Assembly (NCBI GenBank): GCA_027487385.1
Contig: JAIYDS010000308.1
Location: 1 to 35,090 of the forward strand
Source of the DNA: Acetobacteraceae bacterium
GTDB lineage: Bacteria > Pseudomonadota > Alphaproteobacteria > Acetobacterales > Acetobacteraceae
Length of the DNA stretch: 35,090 bases
Reading direction: 5' to 3'
Shown here one piece after another: positions 23,837 through 32,482 of the stretch. The number at the start of each line of letters is the position of its first letter. The stretch's first letter is position 1. The translations under genes and the position numbers were made by a program. Below the pieces are notes generated by a model that did no database searches, was not told the origin of the DNA, and saw only the letters and a list, made by a program, of their open reading frames with translations.

Positions 23837-25483
23837 TCACCCCGCCGCCGGCAGCAGCCGCCCACCGGCCAGGCGCAGCACGCGGTCCAGCGGCTCCACC
23901 CCCGTCAGCTCATGGGTGATGAGCAGCAGGCTGCGCCCCTCGCAGGCGGTGGCCAGCGTGGCGAGGAAGGCGCGCTCGGCCGTCTCGTCCAGGCCGGTGG
24001 TGGGTTCGTCCAGGATCAGGATGGCGGCGGGGGGCAAAAGCGCGCGGGCGAGGGCGATGCGCCGCGCCTCGCCGCCGCTGAAACGCGTGCCGCCCTCGCC
24101 GCAGCGCGTCTCCAGCCCCTCGGGCAGGCTGCGCACGAATTCGGCGACGCCGGCCTTGGCGAGCGCGCGCCAGAGTGCGGCCTCCGGCGCTTCGGGGGCG
24201 GCAAGGCGGAGGTTCTCGGCGATGCTCACGTCAAACAGCCGCGCCTGCTGCGAGAGGCAGATGATGCGGCCGCGCAGATCGGCGCTGGCGATCTCCTGGA
24301 TGTCGGTGCCGCCCAGGCGGATGCTGCCCGCCTGCGGGGCGGCGAATTTCAGCAGCAATGCCGCGAGGCTCGACTTGCCGGCGCCGGAAGGGCCGAGGAT
24401 CGCCACCCGCTCCCCCGCGCGCAGGGTGAAGTCCAGCCCCTCCAGCACGGGGGGCGCATCGGGCCGCCAGCCGAAGGTGACGCCGCTCAGCACCAGGTCA
24501 TTCCCATCCGGCAGGGGCTTGGGCTGCGCGGGCTCCGCCACGGGGGGCGCGGTGTCGGCCGCTTCAAACAGGCGGCGCGCGCTGGCCGCCGCCGCCGCCA
24601 GCATGGCGCCCGCGCGCGGGATCAGGCCCAGCGCCTCGGCCGCCGCGATGGCGAGGAACAGGGCCAGCACCGCCAGGGCCGCCCCGGGCGCGCCAGCGAA
24701 CAACCCCCAGCCCAGCGCCGCCAGCACGGCGATCTGGGTCAGGAAGCTGCCCAGCGTCCCGGCCGTCGCCGATTGGCGGGAGAGGTCGCGCTGCGCCGTC
24801 ATCAGGCTGGCATCCGCCGCCTGGAGGCGGGCCAGCGCCCGGGCCTCGGCATTGGCGGCCAGCGTGTCTTCGAGGCCGGCCAGCGGGTCCACCGCCGCGG
24901 CGCGGAGCCGGCCGCGCTCCTCCGCCGCGCGGGCGGCGGCGCGGGCGGCGGCCGGGGCCAGCATCAGGGGCAGCACCAGCGCCAGCGTGAGCGGCAGGGC
25001 GACCACCGCCATCAGCAGCGGCTCGGCCCCCAGCAGGATGGCAACCGCGACCACCACGGCCAGCGCGGCGGCGGCCGGGACGATGCCGCCGAGATAGAGC
25101 CGGTCCAGCGCCTCGACATCGGAAATGATGCGCCCCAGCAGATCGCCCGAGCCGCGCAGCCCGATGCCGGCCGGCATGCGCTCCGCGAGGCGGCCGAAGA
25201 ACCAGACGCGGGTATCGGCCAGGGCGCGGAAGGCGGCGGCATGGGTGCTCATCCGCTCCCACCAGCGCAGCAGCGGGCGCAGCAGGACCAGCGGCCGCAG
25301 CCAGATCAGCGCCGCGACGCCGACCAGCCCCACCCCCCCCGCCCCGGCGGCGACGCCCTTGCCGGCCAGCGCCAGCAGCGCGACCCCGCTCAGCGCCGAG
25401 ACCATGGCCACGACCAGCCCGAGCCAGAGCGCCCGGCGCCGCGGCGCCCAGAGGCGCAGGACGCGGTTGAGGTCAGCCCACAT
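23837..25483 (-). CDS. cydC: CydC subunit of the heterodimeric thiol/heme ABC exporter
   Basis: A 548-residue half-transporter from the ATG at 25483; a TTG at 25516 is an alternative. An N-terminal six-helix exporter domain covers about residues 10-310. The nucleotide-binding domain has Walker A GPSGAGKSS near residue 362, a Q-loop segment CLSQQARLF, signature FSGGEARRIALARAL and Walker B ILILDEPT. CydDC exports glutathione and cysteine to the periplasm, binds heme, and is needed to assemble cytochrome bd oxidase. The gene overlaps cydD by 11 bases and is the second gene of the pair. cydAB is not in the window. The identity as CydC rather than another exporter rests on the paired arrangement and the CydC-like transmembrane part. 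Confidence 0.88.
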   Translation of the reverse strand: MWADLNRVLRLWAPRRRALWLGLVVAMVSALSGVALLALAGKGVAAGAGGVGLVGVAALIWLRPLVLLRPLLRWWERMSTHAAAFRALADTRVWFFGRLAERMPAGIGLRGSGDLLGRIISDVEALDRLYLGGIVPAAAALAVVVAVAILLGAEPLLMAVVALPLTLALVLPLMLAPAAARAAARAAEERGRLRAAAVDPLAGLEDTLAANAEARALARLQAADASLMTAQRDLSRQSATAGTLGSFLTQIAVLAALGWGLFAGAPGAALAVLALFLAIAAAEALGLIPRAGAMLAAAAASARRLFEAADTAPPVAEPAQPKPLPDGNDLVLSGVTFGWRPDAPPVLEGLDFTLRAGERVAILGPSGAGKSSLAALLLKFAAPQAGSIRLGGTDIQEIASADLRGRIICLSQQARLFDVSIAENLRLAAPEAPEAALWRALAKAGVAEFVRSLPEGLETRCGEGGTRFSGGEARRIALARALLPPAAILILDEPTTGLDETAERAFLATLATACEGRSLLLITHELTGVEPLDRVLRLAGGRLLPAAG

Positions 25484-27137
25484 GCTGGTCGAGCCTGCGC
25501 GCGGGTGCGAGTTCAAGCACGCGGCCCGAAAGCCCCATGAGCTGCGCCGAATGGGTGGCGATGATGGCGGTGCGCCCGGTGCAGAGCCGCGCGATGGCCT
25601 CCATCACCTCGCCCTCCGTGCCGGGGTCCAGCGCGGCGGTGGGCTCGTCCAGCAGCAGCAGCGGCGCGTCGCGCAGAAACGCACGAGCCAGGGCCACGCG
25701 CTGCGCCTGGCCGCCGGAAAGGCCGAACCCCCCTTCCCCCACCTGCGTCTCCAGCCCCTGCGGCAGGCGGGCGGCGAAGCTCATCACGCGCGCGGCCTCG
25801 GCGGCGCGTTGCACCTCAGCATCGCTCGCCTCGGGGCGCGCCAGGCGGATATTCTCGCGGATCGTGCCGGCGAAGAGATGCGCGCGCTGGCCGACATAGG
25901 CGATGAGGCGGCGCTGCTCGGCCGGCTTCAGCCGCGTCACATCCTGGCCATTGATGGCGATGCGCCCCGCACTCGGCCGGGCGAAGCCCATCAGCAGCTT
26001 CAGGACGGAGGATTTGCCGGCGCCCGAGGGGCCCACCAGCATCAGCGTCTCGCCCGGGGCGAGGGCGAAGGTCAGCCGCTCCAAGGCGGGGCGGTCCATG
26101 CCGGGATAATGCAGCTCCACCTCGTTGAAGACGAGGGCGACGCGCGGCGGGATTTCCTCCAGCAGCAGGCCCGGGGCGGGCGGCGCCTCCAGCAGCGGCG
26201 CCAGCTCGGCCGCGGCCCCGCGCGCCGACATGGCCTCGTGATAGGCCTGGGAGAATTGCCGCAGCGGCACGAAGAAGACCGGCACCACCAGGATGCAGAA
26301 CAGCGCGGTGGTGGGGTCCGTCTGCGTCGGCGCCAGCAGCATGCCATGCCGCCAGGCGAGGTAGCCGAGGGTGAAACCCGCCAGCAATTCGAGCGAGGCG
26401 CTGGAGAGGAAGGCCACGCGCAGCACGCGCATGGTCCGGTGGCGGAATTCTTCGGCCGCCTGGCCCAGGGCGCGGGCTTCATCCTGGGCGCGGTTGAACT
26501 GCACCAGGGTGGAAAGGCCGCGCAGCCGGTCCACGAAGCGGCCGGAGAGGCGGCCCAGCACATCGAGCTGCTTGCGGCTTTCCACCGCGGCGCCGATTCC
26601 GGTCAGCGCCATGGCCACCGGCACCAGCAGCCCCATCACCGCCAGCACCAGCGCCGAAGTGCCATCGAGTTGCGCAACGAGGAGGATGATCAGCGCGGGC
26701 GCCAGCATGGCCAGCGCGGCGGCGGGCACCCAGCGGGCGAAGAAGCCGTCCAGCGCCTCGACGCGGTCCACCAGCAGGGCGGCCTTTTCGCCCACCCCGC
26801 GCGGGTCGTCCGGGCCCAGATCCATCAGGCGCTGGAAGAGCGCGGCGCGGATGGCGGCGCGGGCGCGCTCGCTCGCCGATTGCTGGGCGATTTCCTGCGC
26901 CATGTTCAGCGCGGCGGCCAGGACGATCAGGCTCGCCGCCGCCGCCAGCTCGGGCCAGCCCGCGCCGGGGAAGCCCAGGATGGCCGCCAGCAGCCGCGCC
27001 ACCAGAAACACGAGCGCGACCTGGCAGAGCGTCGCGGCCAGGCCCAGCCCAATGGGCAAGGCCACGCGGCCACCCTGGGCGCGGGCCTGCCGCATGAGCC
27101 AGGCCGAACCTTGGCGACCGTTACGAGGCGATTCCAT
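25473..27137 (-). CDS. cydD: CydD subunit of the heterodimeric thiol/heme ABC exporter
   Basis: A 554-residue ABC half-transporter, first gene of cydDC. The N-terminal exporter domain spans about residues 20-320. It includes the CydD-like stretch GEKAALLVDRVEALDGFFARW and the coupling region RLRGLSTLVQFNRA. The nucleotide-binding domain has Walker A GPSGAGKSS near residue 368, YVGQRAHLF, signature LSGGQAQRVALARAF and Walker B LLLLDEPTAALD. The start ATG at 27137 has no Shine-Dalgarno; instead a perfect 9-bp hairpin occupies the upstream bases. A start at codon 15 is an alternative. It works with CydC in cytochrome bd assembly and periplasmic redox balance. It lies 64 bases downstream of pirin on the same strand and may be partly cotranscribed with it. 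Confidence 0.9.
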   Translation of the reverse strand: MESPRNGRQGSAWLMRQARAQGGRVALPIGLGLAATLCQVALVFLVARLLAAILGFPGAGWPELAAAASLIVLAAALNMAQEIAQQSASERARAAIRAALFQRLMDLGPDDPRGVGEKAALLVDRVEALDGFFARWVPAAALAMLAPALIILLVAQLDGTSALVLAVMGLLVPVAMALTGIGAAVESRKQLDVLGRLSGRFVDRLRGLSTLVQFNRAQDEARALGQAAEEFRHRTMRVLRVAFLSSASLELLAGFTLGYLAWRHGMLLAPTQTDPTTALFCILVVPVFFVPLRQFSQAYHEAMSARGAAAELAPLLEAPPAPGLLLEEIPPRVALVFNEVELHYPGMDRPALERLTFALAPGETLMLVGPSGAGKSSVLKLLMGFARPSAGRIAINGQDVTRLKPAEQRRLIAYVGQRAHLFAGTIRENIRLARPEASDAEVQRAAEAARVMSFAARLPQGLETQVGEGGFGLSGGQAQRVALARAFLRDAPLLLLDEPTAALDPGTEGEVMEAIARLCTGRTAIIATHSAQLMGLSGRVLELAPARRLDQHVG

Positions 27138-27138
27138 C

Positions 27139-27164
27139 GCGGGCGACGTTAACAGGTCGCCCGC
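27139..27164 (-). promoter_or_regulatory. Perfect hairpin immediately before the cydD start codon
   Basis: A 9-bp perfect inverted repeat, GCGGGCGAC (27139-27147) and GTCGCCCGC (27156-27164), with an 8-base loop GTTAACAG. It ends one base before the start codon and takes the place of a ribosome-binding site. It could block translation initiation when folded, or be a DNA operator; neither is shown. Confidence 0.55.
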
Positions 27165-27201
27165 AAACCCCCAAGGCGGGCCGGGTCTTTATGCGGGACC
27201 G

Positions 27202-27909
27202 TTACGCCGCCACTTCGACCAGCACGAGCTCCGCCTCGTCATGGGCGACGATCGTCACCTCGCGCTCGCCTTCGATGGCGGCGCCGTCGCGCTCCCCGAG
27301 GGGCTGGCCGTTCACCGTGGCGCTGCCACGGGCCGGCACCAGATAGGCGGCGCGGCCGGGGGCGAGGGTGAGCTTCAGCTCCTGGCCCTTGGCCAGCGTC
27401 GTCGCCATCACGGCGGCATCCGCATTGATGGGCAGGGCGCCGGCTTCCACATCGCCGGCGCGGCCGCCGGCCAGGACCTCGAACTTCGCCTCGCGCGCCG
27501 CCTTGGGGAAGGTCTTGGCACCCCAATTCGGCTTGGCGCCGCGCACATCCGGCAGGATCCAGATCTGGAAGATCTTGGTCGTGGTGGGTTCGAGGTTGTA
27601 TTCGCTGTGCACCACGCCCGTGCCGGCCGACATGATCTGCACGTCACCCGCCTCGGTGCGGCCCTCATTGCCCATGTTGTCGCGGTGGGTGATGGCGCCC
27701 TCTCGGACATAGGTGATGATTTCCATGTCGCGGTGCGGGTGCGGGTCGAAGCCGGTGCCGGCGGCGATCTCGTCATCATTCCAGACGCGCAGGCGGCCCC
27801 AGCCCATGCGGGCGGCGTCGTTGTAATGGCCAAAGGAGAAGTGGTGGCGGGCGTTCAGCCAGCCGAAATTCGCGTTGCCCAGGGAGTTGAAGGGGCGGAT
27901 ATCAATCAT
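27202..27909 (-). CDS. Pirin family protein (quercetinase-like bicupin)
   Basis: A 235-residue bicupin. The N-terminal cupin has all four pirin metal ligands: H57 and H59 in FDPHPHRDME, and H101 and E103 in GTGVVHSEYN, almost the same numbering as human pirin. A second cupin without these ligands covers about residues 140-235. Bacterial pirins such as YhaK and YhhW are cytoplasmic; some oxidise quercetin and others are redox-sensitive regulators. Full conservation of ligands means iron binding is expected, but the reaction is not predictable. It precedes cydDC on the same strand. An 18-base perfect dyad lies about 95 bases upstream. Confidence 0.93.
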   Translation of the reverse strand: MIDIRPFNSLGNANFGWLNARHHFSFGHYNDAARMGWGRLRVWNDDEIAAGTGFDPHPHRDMEIITYVREGAITHRDNMGNEGRTEAGDVQIMSAGTGVVHSEYNLEPTTTKIFQIWILPDVRGAKPNWGAKTFPKAAREAKFEVLAGGRAGDVEAGALPINADAAVMATTLAKGQELKLTLAPGRAAYLVPARGSATVNGQPLGERDGAAIEGEREVTIVAHDEAELVLVEVAA

Positions 27910-28029
27910 GGAAGTGATCCCGACGCGCCGGTTTGTGGCTGCGTTCGAGGCGTCAGATAGGGTGGCAGGGCGGGCTGCGCCACCACTGGGATGTGATGGG
28001 GATCATTCACAAGAATGATAAAGAAAAAA

Positions 28030-28066
28030 GGCCTCCGGCGGCCGGGGCCGAGAGGCCCCGGACCCC
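28030..28066 (+). terminator. Hairpin element, copy D
   Basis: This copy begins GGCCTCCGGCGG after an A6 tract. Its stem is CCGGGGCC/GGCCCCGG (28042-28049, 28054-28061) with a GAGA loop. Relative to copies A and B, both sides of the stem changed together (T-A to C-G) and the loop stayed GNRA, which argues for a selected RNA fold. On the minus strand it ends in GGCC followed by TTTTTTCTTT, a strong U-tract. Confidence 0.78.
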
Positions 28067-28076
28067 GTCAATTCAA

Positions 28077-28112
28077 GGGGTCTGGGGCCCCGGCCCCAGC
28101 CGCCGGAGGCCC
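28077..28112 (-). terminator. Hairpin element, copy E (inverted)
   Basis: Inverted partner of copy D, 10 bases away. It lies about 15 bases past the stop codon of the universal stress gene. The outer arms of D and E pair over GGCCTCCGGCGGC with A- and T-tracts at each end, giving a long bidirectional intrinsic terminator. The inner stem is CTGGGGC/GCCCCAG. Confidence 0.78.
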
Positions 28113-28125
28113 TTTTCTCTTTATT

Positions 28126-29004
28126 TCACCGGCACATCAGCACCGGCACATCCGCATTCTCCAGCACATGCCGCGTCACCCCGCCCAGGATGAGCTGGCG
28201 CAGCCGCGAATGGCTATAGGCGCCCATGCAGAGCAGGTCCGCCTGGAAATCCCGCACCGAGCCCAGCAGCCCGGCGCCGACATCCTTGGTGATCGGCTTG
28301 AACTGCATCGCCTCGGCCTGGATCTCGTGCCAGTGGAGATAGGCCAGGATGCCCTCCACCTTGGGGCCGCGCCGCTGGTATTCATCGGCGTAGAGGATGC
28401 GCCGCGCATCGGCGCGGTGCAGCCAGGGGAGTGCGGCGGCCATGGCGGCGGCGGATTCCGCCGTGCCGTTCCAGGCGCAGCAGATGCGCGTGCCGATGGT
28501 GGCCGGCGCCACGCGCGGCGCGATCAGCACCGGCCGGCCGGAATCGAACAGCACGGCATGCAGCGCGTCCGAGCTGGAGACATCCTCCCCCGCCTCCGGA
28601 TGCGGCACCACGGCCATGTCGTAGAGGCGCGATTGCTGCGCCACCACATCCTCCTCCCGCCCCGCGATGGATTCGAAGGAGAGGGTGGGCCCACCGGATT
28701 TCAGCGCCGTCTCGGCCGAATTGGCGATGGTGACATCGCCCGCCGTCGCCGCGAAACGCTCGAACATGGCGCGGACGCGGCCGGCGCGGTCACCGCTTTC
28801 GCGCTCGGTCGCGGCCATCATCTCCTCGATCATGGCGCCCGAGAGGCCCTCGCCCGCCAAGGGGGCCACGTCGCGCGCATCCACGCGCACATGCAGGCAA
28901 TGGACATGGGCGCCCCAGATGCGGGCCACCATCAGGGCGGTGGCCAGGGCGGCTTCCCCCGCGGCAGTCCCGGTCATCGGCAGCAAGAGGCGGCGATAGG
29001 CCAT
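28126..29004 (-). CDS. Tandem universal stress protein
   Basis: A 292-residue protein with two UspA-like domains (about 1-150 and 160-292). The ATG at 29004 has AGGGA 8 bases upstream. The second half ends with the typical GAYSHSRLRQLILGGVTRHVLENADVPVLM, including the G-x9-G(S/V) type nucleotide loop; the first half lacks a clear ATP-binding loop and is probably degenerate. Tandem Usps are general stress or energy-limitation proteins, and which ligand this one binds cannot be read from the sequence. A strong inverted-pair terminator follows directly, so it forms the end of its transcript. Confidence 0.9.
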   Translation of the reverse strand: MAYRRLLLPMTGTAAGEAALATALMVARIWGAHVHCLHVRVDARDVAPLAGEGLSGAMIEEMMAATERESGDRAGRVRAMFERFAATAGDVTIANSAETALKSGGPTLSFESIAGREEDVVAQQSRLYDMAVVPHPEAGEDVSSSDALHAVLFDSGRPVLIAPRVAPATIGTRICCAWNGTAESAAAMAAALPWLHRADARRILYADEYQRRGPKVEGILAYLHWHEIQAEAMQFKPITKDVGAGLLGSVRDFQADLLCMGAYSHSRLRQLILGGVTRHVLENADVPVLMCR

Positions 29005-29035
29005 GTTTTTGATCCCTCAACCAATTATGGCGACG

Positions 29036-30481
29036 TTATGGCGAAGGCCGAGGGGGCAAGTCCAGTAACTTGCGGGCCATCTCCTCGGTCCCTGCCGAGG
29101 CATCCAAACGCGCCCAGGTGATCTCGCCGGCATCGCGGGTGGCCGTCGCGTCCAGAACGGCGGGGGTGGCGTCCGAGGCATCGCCGCTGCGGGCGGCGAT
29201 CCGGGCGCGCAGGACCTCCAGCGGGGCTTCCAGCCAAAGCCCCTGAAAGCCCGGATGCAGCGCGGCCAAGGCCAACCGCTCGGCCTCGCGCTGAAACACG
29301 GCATCGGCGATGACGGCATGGCCGGCGGCCAGGGCTGCGGCGGCCAGGCGGTTCAGCTCGGCGAAGACGGCGGCGCTGGCCTCGGGCGCATAGGCCTCGG
29401 GCGGCAGGCGGGTCTCGGGGGCGACGCCGGCCTGGCGCTTGCGGATCTCGTCGCTGCGCAGGATGACGGCGCCAGGGGCAGGGCCGAGATCGGGCGCGAG
29501 CCGCCGCGCCAGATGGGATTTGCCGGTGCCCTGCAGGCCACCCACCGCGACCAGCCGGGGGGGCACGGGCGCGAGATAGGCGATCGCCGCCGCCAGCAAG
29601 GGCCCGCCATCCTGGCCCAAGCGGCCGGCCACATGGGCGCGGATCAGGGCGCGCAGCGAGAGCCAGAGCGGCAGGCCGCGCAGCAGCGCCACATCGCCGC
29701 TGCGCGCCAGATAGCGGTTCAGCACCCGGTTCGCCGCGGCGCGGGACTCCCGCTGGTCGAGGTCCATCAGCAGGAAGGCGAGGTCATAGCCGACATCAAT
29801 GGTGGCCAGCGCCTCGTCGAATTCCAGCGCGTCGAAGGGGGTGGGGCGGCCCTCCAGCAGGCAGATGTTCCCGAGGTGCAGGTCGCCATGGCAGCGGCGC
29901 AGGAAACCCGCCGCCGCGCGCTCCGCGAGAAAGGGGGCGAGCCGCGCCTCGGCCTCCAGCGCGGCCTCGGCCCAGGCGGTCACCTGGGCCTCCGGCAGGC
30001 CGGCGGCCAGCGCCGCCGCGCGATTGCCGGTGATGACGCGGATCATCCGGCCATCGCCGGCGCGCTTCGGCGCGGCCGCGTGCAGCGCCACCACGGCATC
30101 GGCCAGCGGGTCCAGCAGCTCGGGCGGGATGGGGCCGGCGAAGAAGGCCTCGGGCGGCAGGCGGCGCATCCGCAGCACCCATTCCACCGCCGCGCCCTCG
30201 CCGCCCAGGCGCAGCGCGCCATCCGGGCCGCGCGTGAGCGGGACGGCGCCGAGATAAAGGCCCGGCGCATGCGGCGCGTTCAGCGCGTGCTCGAACTTCG
30301 TCAGCCGCTCGCGCTCGGCCAGGGTGGTGAAATCGAGAAAGCCGAAATCCACCGCCTTCTTGAGCTTGTAGGCCTCATCCCCGCCCAGGAAGACGGCGGA
30401 GATATGCGTCTCCACCGGCGCGCGCCCGACCAGTTGCGCGAGGAACGCCGCCGCCTCGGCCTGCCCCGCCGGAATGGCCAT
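29036..30481 (-). CDS. Fusion of an APH-like phosphotransferase domain and a P-loop kinase domain
   Basis: A 481-residue protein of unknown substrate. Residues about 30-280 resemble the aminoglycoside phosphotransferase/kinase fold, with Brenner motif HGDLHLGN near residue 197 and FDALEFDEALATIDVGYDLAFLLMD downstream. Residues about 305-475 form a P-loop kinase domain with Walker A GLQGTGKSHLARRLA near 314, followed by LRSDEIRKR and VIADAVFQREAER. The combination matches COG2187 fused to COG0645, a conserved but uncharacterised bacterial arrangement. The start ATG overlaps the stop of pdxH (TGATG), so translation is probably coupled. A role in small-molecule phosphorylation is inferred; a true antibiotic-resistance role is unlikely. 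Confidence 0.88.
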   Translation of the reverse strand: MAIPAGQAEAAAFLAQLVGRAPVETHISAVFLGGDEAYKLKKAVDFGFLDFTTLAERERLTKFEHALNAPHAPGLYLGAVPLTRGPDGALRLGGEGAAVEWVLRMRRLPPEAFFAGPIPPELLDPLADAVVALHAAAPKRAGDGRMIRVITGNRAAALAAGLPEAQVTAWAEAALEAEARLAPFLAERAAAGFLRRCHGDLHLGNICLLEGRPTPFDALEFDEALATIDVGYDLAFLLMDLDQRESRAAANRVLNRYLARSGDVALLRGLPLWLSLRALIRAHVAGRLGQDGGPLLAAAIAYLAPVPPRLVAVGGLQGTGKSHLARRLAPDLGPAPGAVILRSDEIRKRQAGVAPETRLPPEAYAPEASAAVFAELNRLAAAALAAGHAVIADAVFQREAERLALAALHPGFQGLWLEAPLEVLRARIAARSGDASDATPAVLDATATRDAGEITWARLDASAGTEEMARKLLDLPPRPSP

Positions 30482-31059
30482 CAGGGGTAGAGGGTTTCGA
30501 GCTTCCAGCCGCCCTCGCTGGCGACGAAGACGCGCCGCTCATGCAGGCGGAAGGGCATGTCCCGCCAGAATTCGATGCGCGCGGGCAGGATGCGGAAACC
30601 CGACCAATGCGGCGGGCGGGGAATCTCGCCCAGGCCGAACTTCACCGTGTATTCCGCCACGGCCTTTTCCAGCGCCCAGCGCCCTTCCAGCTCCCGCGAC
30701 TGGCGCGAGGCCCAGGCGCCGATGCGCGATCCGCGCGAGCGCGAGGCGTAATAGGCATCCGCCTCGGCATCCGTGACGGCCTCGACGCAGCCCTCGACGC
30801 GCACGCTGCGCGTCAGCGTCTTCCAGTGGAAGCAGAGTGCCGCCTGCGGATTGGCCGCCAATTCCCCGCCCTTGCGCGATTCGAGGTTGGTGTAGAAGAC
30901 GAAGCCCCGCGCATCATGCCCCTTCAGCAGCACCATCCGCGCCGAGGGCCTGCCATCCGGCGTCGCGGTCGCCAGGCACATGGCATTGGGATCATTGGGC
31001 TCGGTGCGTGTTGCCTCGGCCAGCCATTCGGCGAATAGGGCGTAGGGGTCTTCGGTCAT
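30481..31059 (-). CDS. pdxH: Pyridoxamine/pyridoxine 5'-phosphate oxidase
   Basis: A 192-residue FMN enzyme making pyridoxal 5'-phosphate from PNP or PMP with oxygen. The ATG at 31059 has AGGA 7 bases upstream. Family features are [26 protein letters not shown] (FMN and substrate site), [14 protein letters not shown], and the C-terminal signature [27 protein letters not shown]. Length is slightly short of the usual 195-220 but complete from the family's conserved start. It is divergent from fabI with an 81-base shared region, and it leads a two-gene operon with the kinase fusion. Confidence 0.96.
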   Translation of the reverse strand: MTEDPYALFAEWLAEATRTEPNDPNAMCLATATPDGRPSARMVLLKGHDARGFVFYTNLESRKGGELAANPQAALCFHWKTLTRSVRVEGCVEAVTDAEADAYYASRSRGSRIGAWASRQSRELEGRWALEKAVAEYTVKFGLGEIPRPPHWSGFRILPARIEFWRDMPFRLHERRVFVASEGGWKLETLYP

Positions 31060-31140
31060 GCGAACATCCTGTGGGGCCTTGCCCGGTTGTGGGGCATGTG
31101 CCACCACCATCTGGCCCCCGCAACCGGATACCGGAACCCC

Positions 31141-31980
31141 ATGAAGGATGATTCTGCCCCCGCTCTGCCCACGGGAACCCTGATGCAGGGACGCCGCGGC
31201 CTGATCATGGGCGTGGCCAATGACCGTTCCATCGCCTGGGCCATCGCCCGCGCCTGCGCCGCGCAGGGCGCCGAGCTGGCCTTCACCTATCAGGGCGAGG
31301 CGCTGGAGAAGCGCGTGCGGCCGCTTGCCGCCAGCGTCGGCAGCGATTTCGTGGTGCCCTGCGACGTCTCCAGCGACGAGGACATGGACGCCGCCTTCGG
31401 CGCCGTCGAGGAGCGCTGGGGCAAGCTCGATTTCTTCGTCCATGCCGTGGGCTTCGCGGACAAGCAGTATCTGCGCGGCCGCTTCGTGGACACCCCGCGC
31501 GAGGCCTTCCTCCAGGCGCTGGACATCTCCTGCTATTCCTTCGCCGCCACCGGCCGGCGCGCGGCCGCGCTGATGAGCGAGGGCGGCTCGCTGCTCACGC
31601 TCAGCTATTACGGCGCCGAGAAATGGGTGCCGCACTACAACGTCATGGGTGTCGCCAAGGCCGCGCTGGAGGCGAGCGTGCGCTACATGGCGGCCGATCT
31701 CGGCCCCGAGGGCATCCGCGTGAACGCGATCAGCGCCGGCCCGATCAAGACGCTGGCCGCCTCCGGCATCGGCGATTTCCGCTACATCCTGAAGTGGAAC
31801 CAGTACAACGCGCCGATGCAGCGCAATGTGACGCTGGAAGAGGTGGGCGGCGCCGGGCTCTATCTGCTCTCGCCGCTCAGCACCGGCGTCTCGGGCGAGG
31901 TGCATCACGTGGATTGCGGCTACCACATCGTCGGCATGAAGAACCCCGACGCCCCGGACCTGACCATCGAAAAGGGCTGA
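31141..31980 (+). CDS. fabI: Enoyl-[acyl-carrier-protein] reductase (NADH), FabI
   Basis: A 279-residue short-chain dehydrogenase-like enzyme that does the last step of each fatty-acid elongation cycle. The ATG at 31141 is preferred to in-frame 31087; the conserved core begins at [21 protein letters not shown], the NADH-binding GxxxxxSxA motif. The catalytic pair is Y166 and K173 in [22 protein letters not shown], Tyr-x6-Lys as in E. coli FabI (Y156, K163). [18 protein letters not shown] follows. The residues around the active site look like a standard FabI. A GNAT gene begins one base after its stop, suggesting cotranscription. Confidence 0.96.
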   Translation: MKDDSAPALPTGTLMQGRRGLIMGVANDRSIAWAIARACAAQGAELAFTYQGEALEKRVRPLAASVGSDFVVPCDVSSDEDMDAAFGAVEERWGKLDFFVHAVGFADKQYLRGRFVDTPREAFLQALDISCYSFAATGRRAAALMSEGGSLLTLSYYGAEKWVPHYNVMGVAKAALEASVRYMAADLGPEGIRVNAISAGPIKTLAASGIGDFRYILKWNQYNAPMQRNVTLEEVGGAGLYLLSPLSTGVSGEVHHVDCGYHIVGMKNPDAPDLTIEKG

Positions 31981-31981
31981 G

Positions 31982-32473
31982 ATGGGCCTGCGGCGCCTCA
32001 CCCCTGAGGATGCCGCGGCGTTCCGGGCGCTCCGGCTGGATGCGCTGCGACTGGACCCCACCGCCTTTGGCCGCGCCTGGGCGGAAGAGGCCGGAAAGCC
32101 GCTCGCCTGGTTCGGCGAGACGCTGGAGCGCGCCGCCATCTTCGCCGCCGAGGACGCCACGGGCCGGCTCCTCGGCATGCTCGCCTATCAGGGCGATGCC
32201 ATGCTGAAGCGCCGGCATATCGGCCATCTCTGGGGGATGTATGTGCGGGAAGAAGCGCGCGGCCAGGGGCTGGGTGCTGCGCTGATCGCGGCCTGCATCG
32301 CCCATGCGCGCGGACAGGTGAGCGTGCTGCAGATCATGGTGGGCGAGGGCAACCCCGGCGCGCGCCGGCTTTATGAGCGCGCGGGCTTCCAGCTCTATGG
32401 CACCGAGCCCGCTTCGCTGCGCATGGATGGGGTGGATTCGGCGACACTGCTCATGTTTCAGCGCCTCGACTGA
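31982..32473 (+). CDS. GNAT family N-acetyltransferase
   Basis: A 163-residue acetyltransferase. Motif A, which binds acetyl-CoA pyrophosphate, appears as [20 protein letters not shown] with R-G-Q-G-L-G at its centre. Motif B follows as [21 protein letters not shown]. The first part, [20 protein letters not shown], is the usual GNAT strand-helix start. The acceptor is unknown; such proteins acetylate antibiotics, amino acids, polyamines or protein N-termini. The ATG at 31982 follows the fabI stop after one base, so it is probably translated by coupling. It converges on the antiporter gene nine bases away. Confidence 0.92.
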   Translation: MGLRRLTPEDAAAFRALRLDALRLDPTAFGRAWAEEAGKPLAWFGETLERAAIFAAEDATGRLLGMLAYQGDAMLKRRHIGHLWGMYVREEARGQGLGAALIAACIAHARGQVSVLQIMVGEGNPGARRLYERAGFQLYGTEPASLRMDGVDSATLLMFQRLD

Positions 32474-32482
32474 CATCGGGCT

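Larger units (their letters stand above)
27910..28125. promoter_or_regulatory. Intergenic region upstream of pirin with a perfect dyad
   Basis: These 216 bases separate the universal stress gene's stop from the pirin ATG. At 28002-28019 lies a perfect dyad ATCATTC-ACAA-GAATGAT, with the symmetry and size of a helix-turn-helix operator. It abuts the A-tract of the inverted hairpin pair at 28030-28112. The segment 27910-28000 probably holds the pirin promoter, but I could not place -35/-10 hexamers. Confidence 0.5.

Noticed and set aside
23780-27152. Plus-strand frames of 586 and 675 codons opposite cydC and cydD
   Set aside because: Gln/Arg/Gly-rich shadow translations; the opposite strand carries intact ABC motifs.
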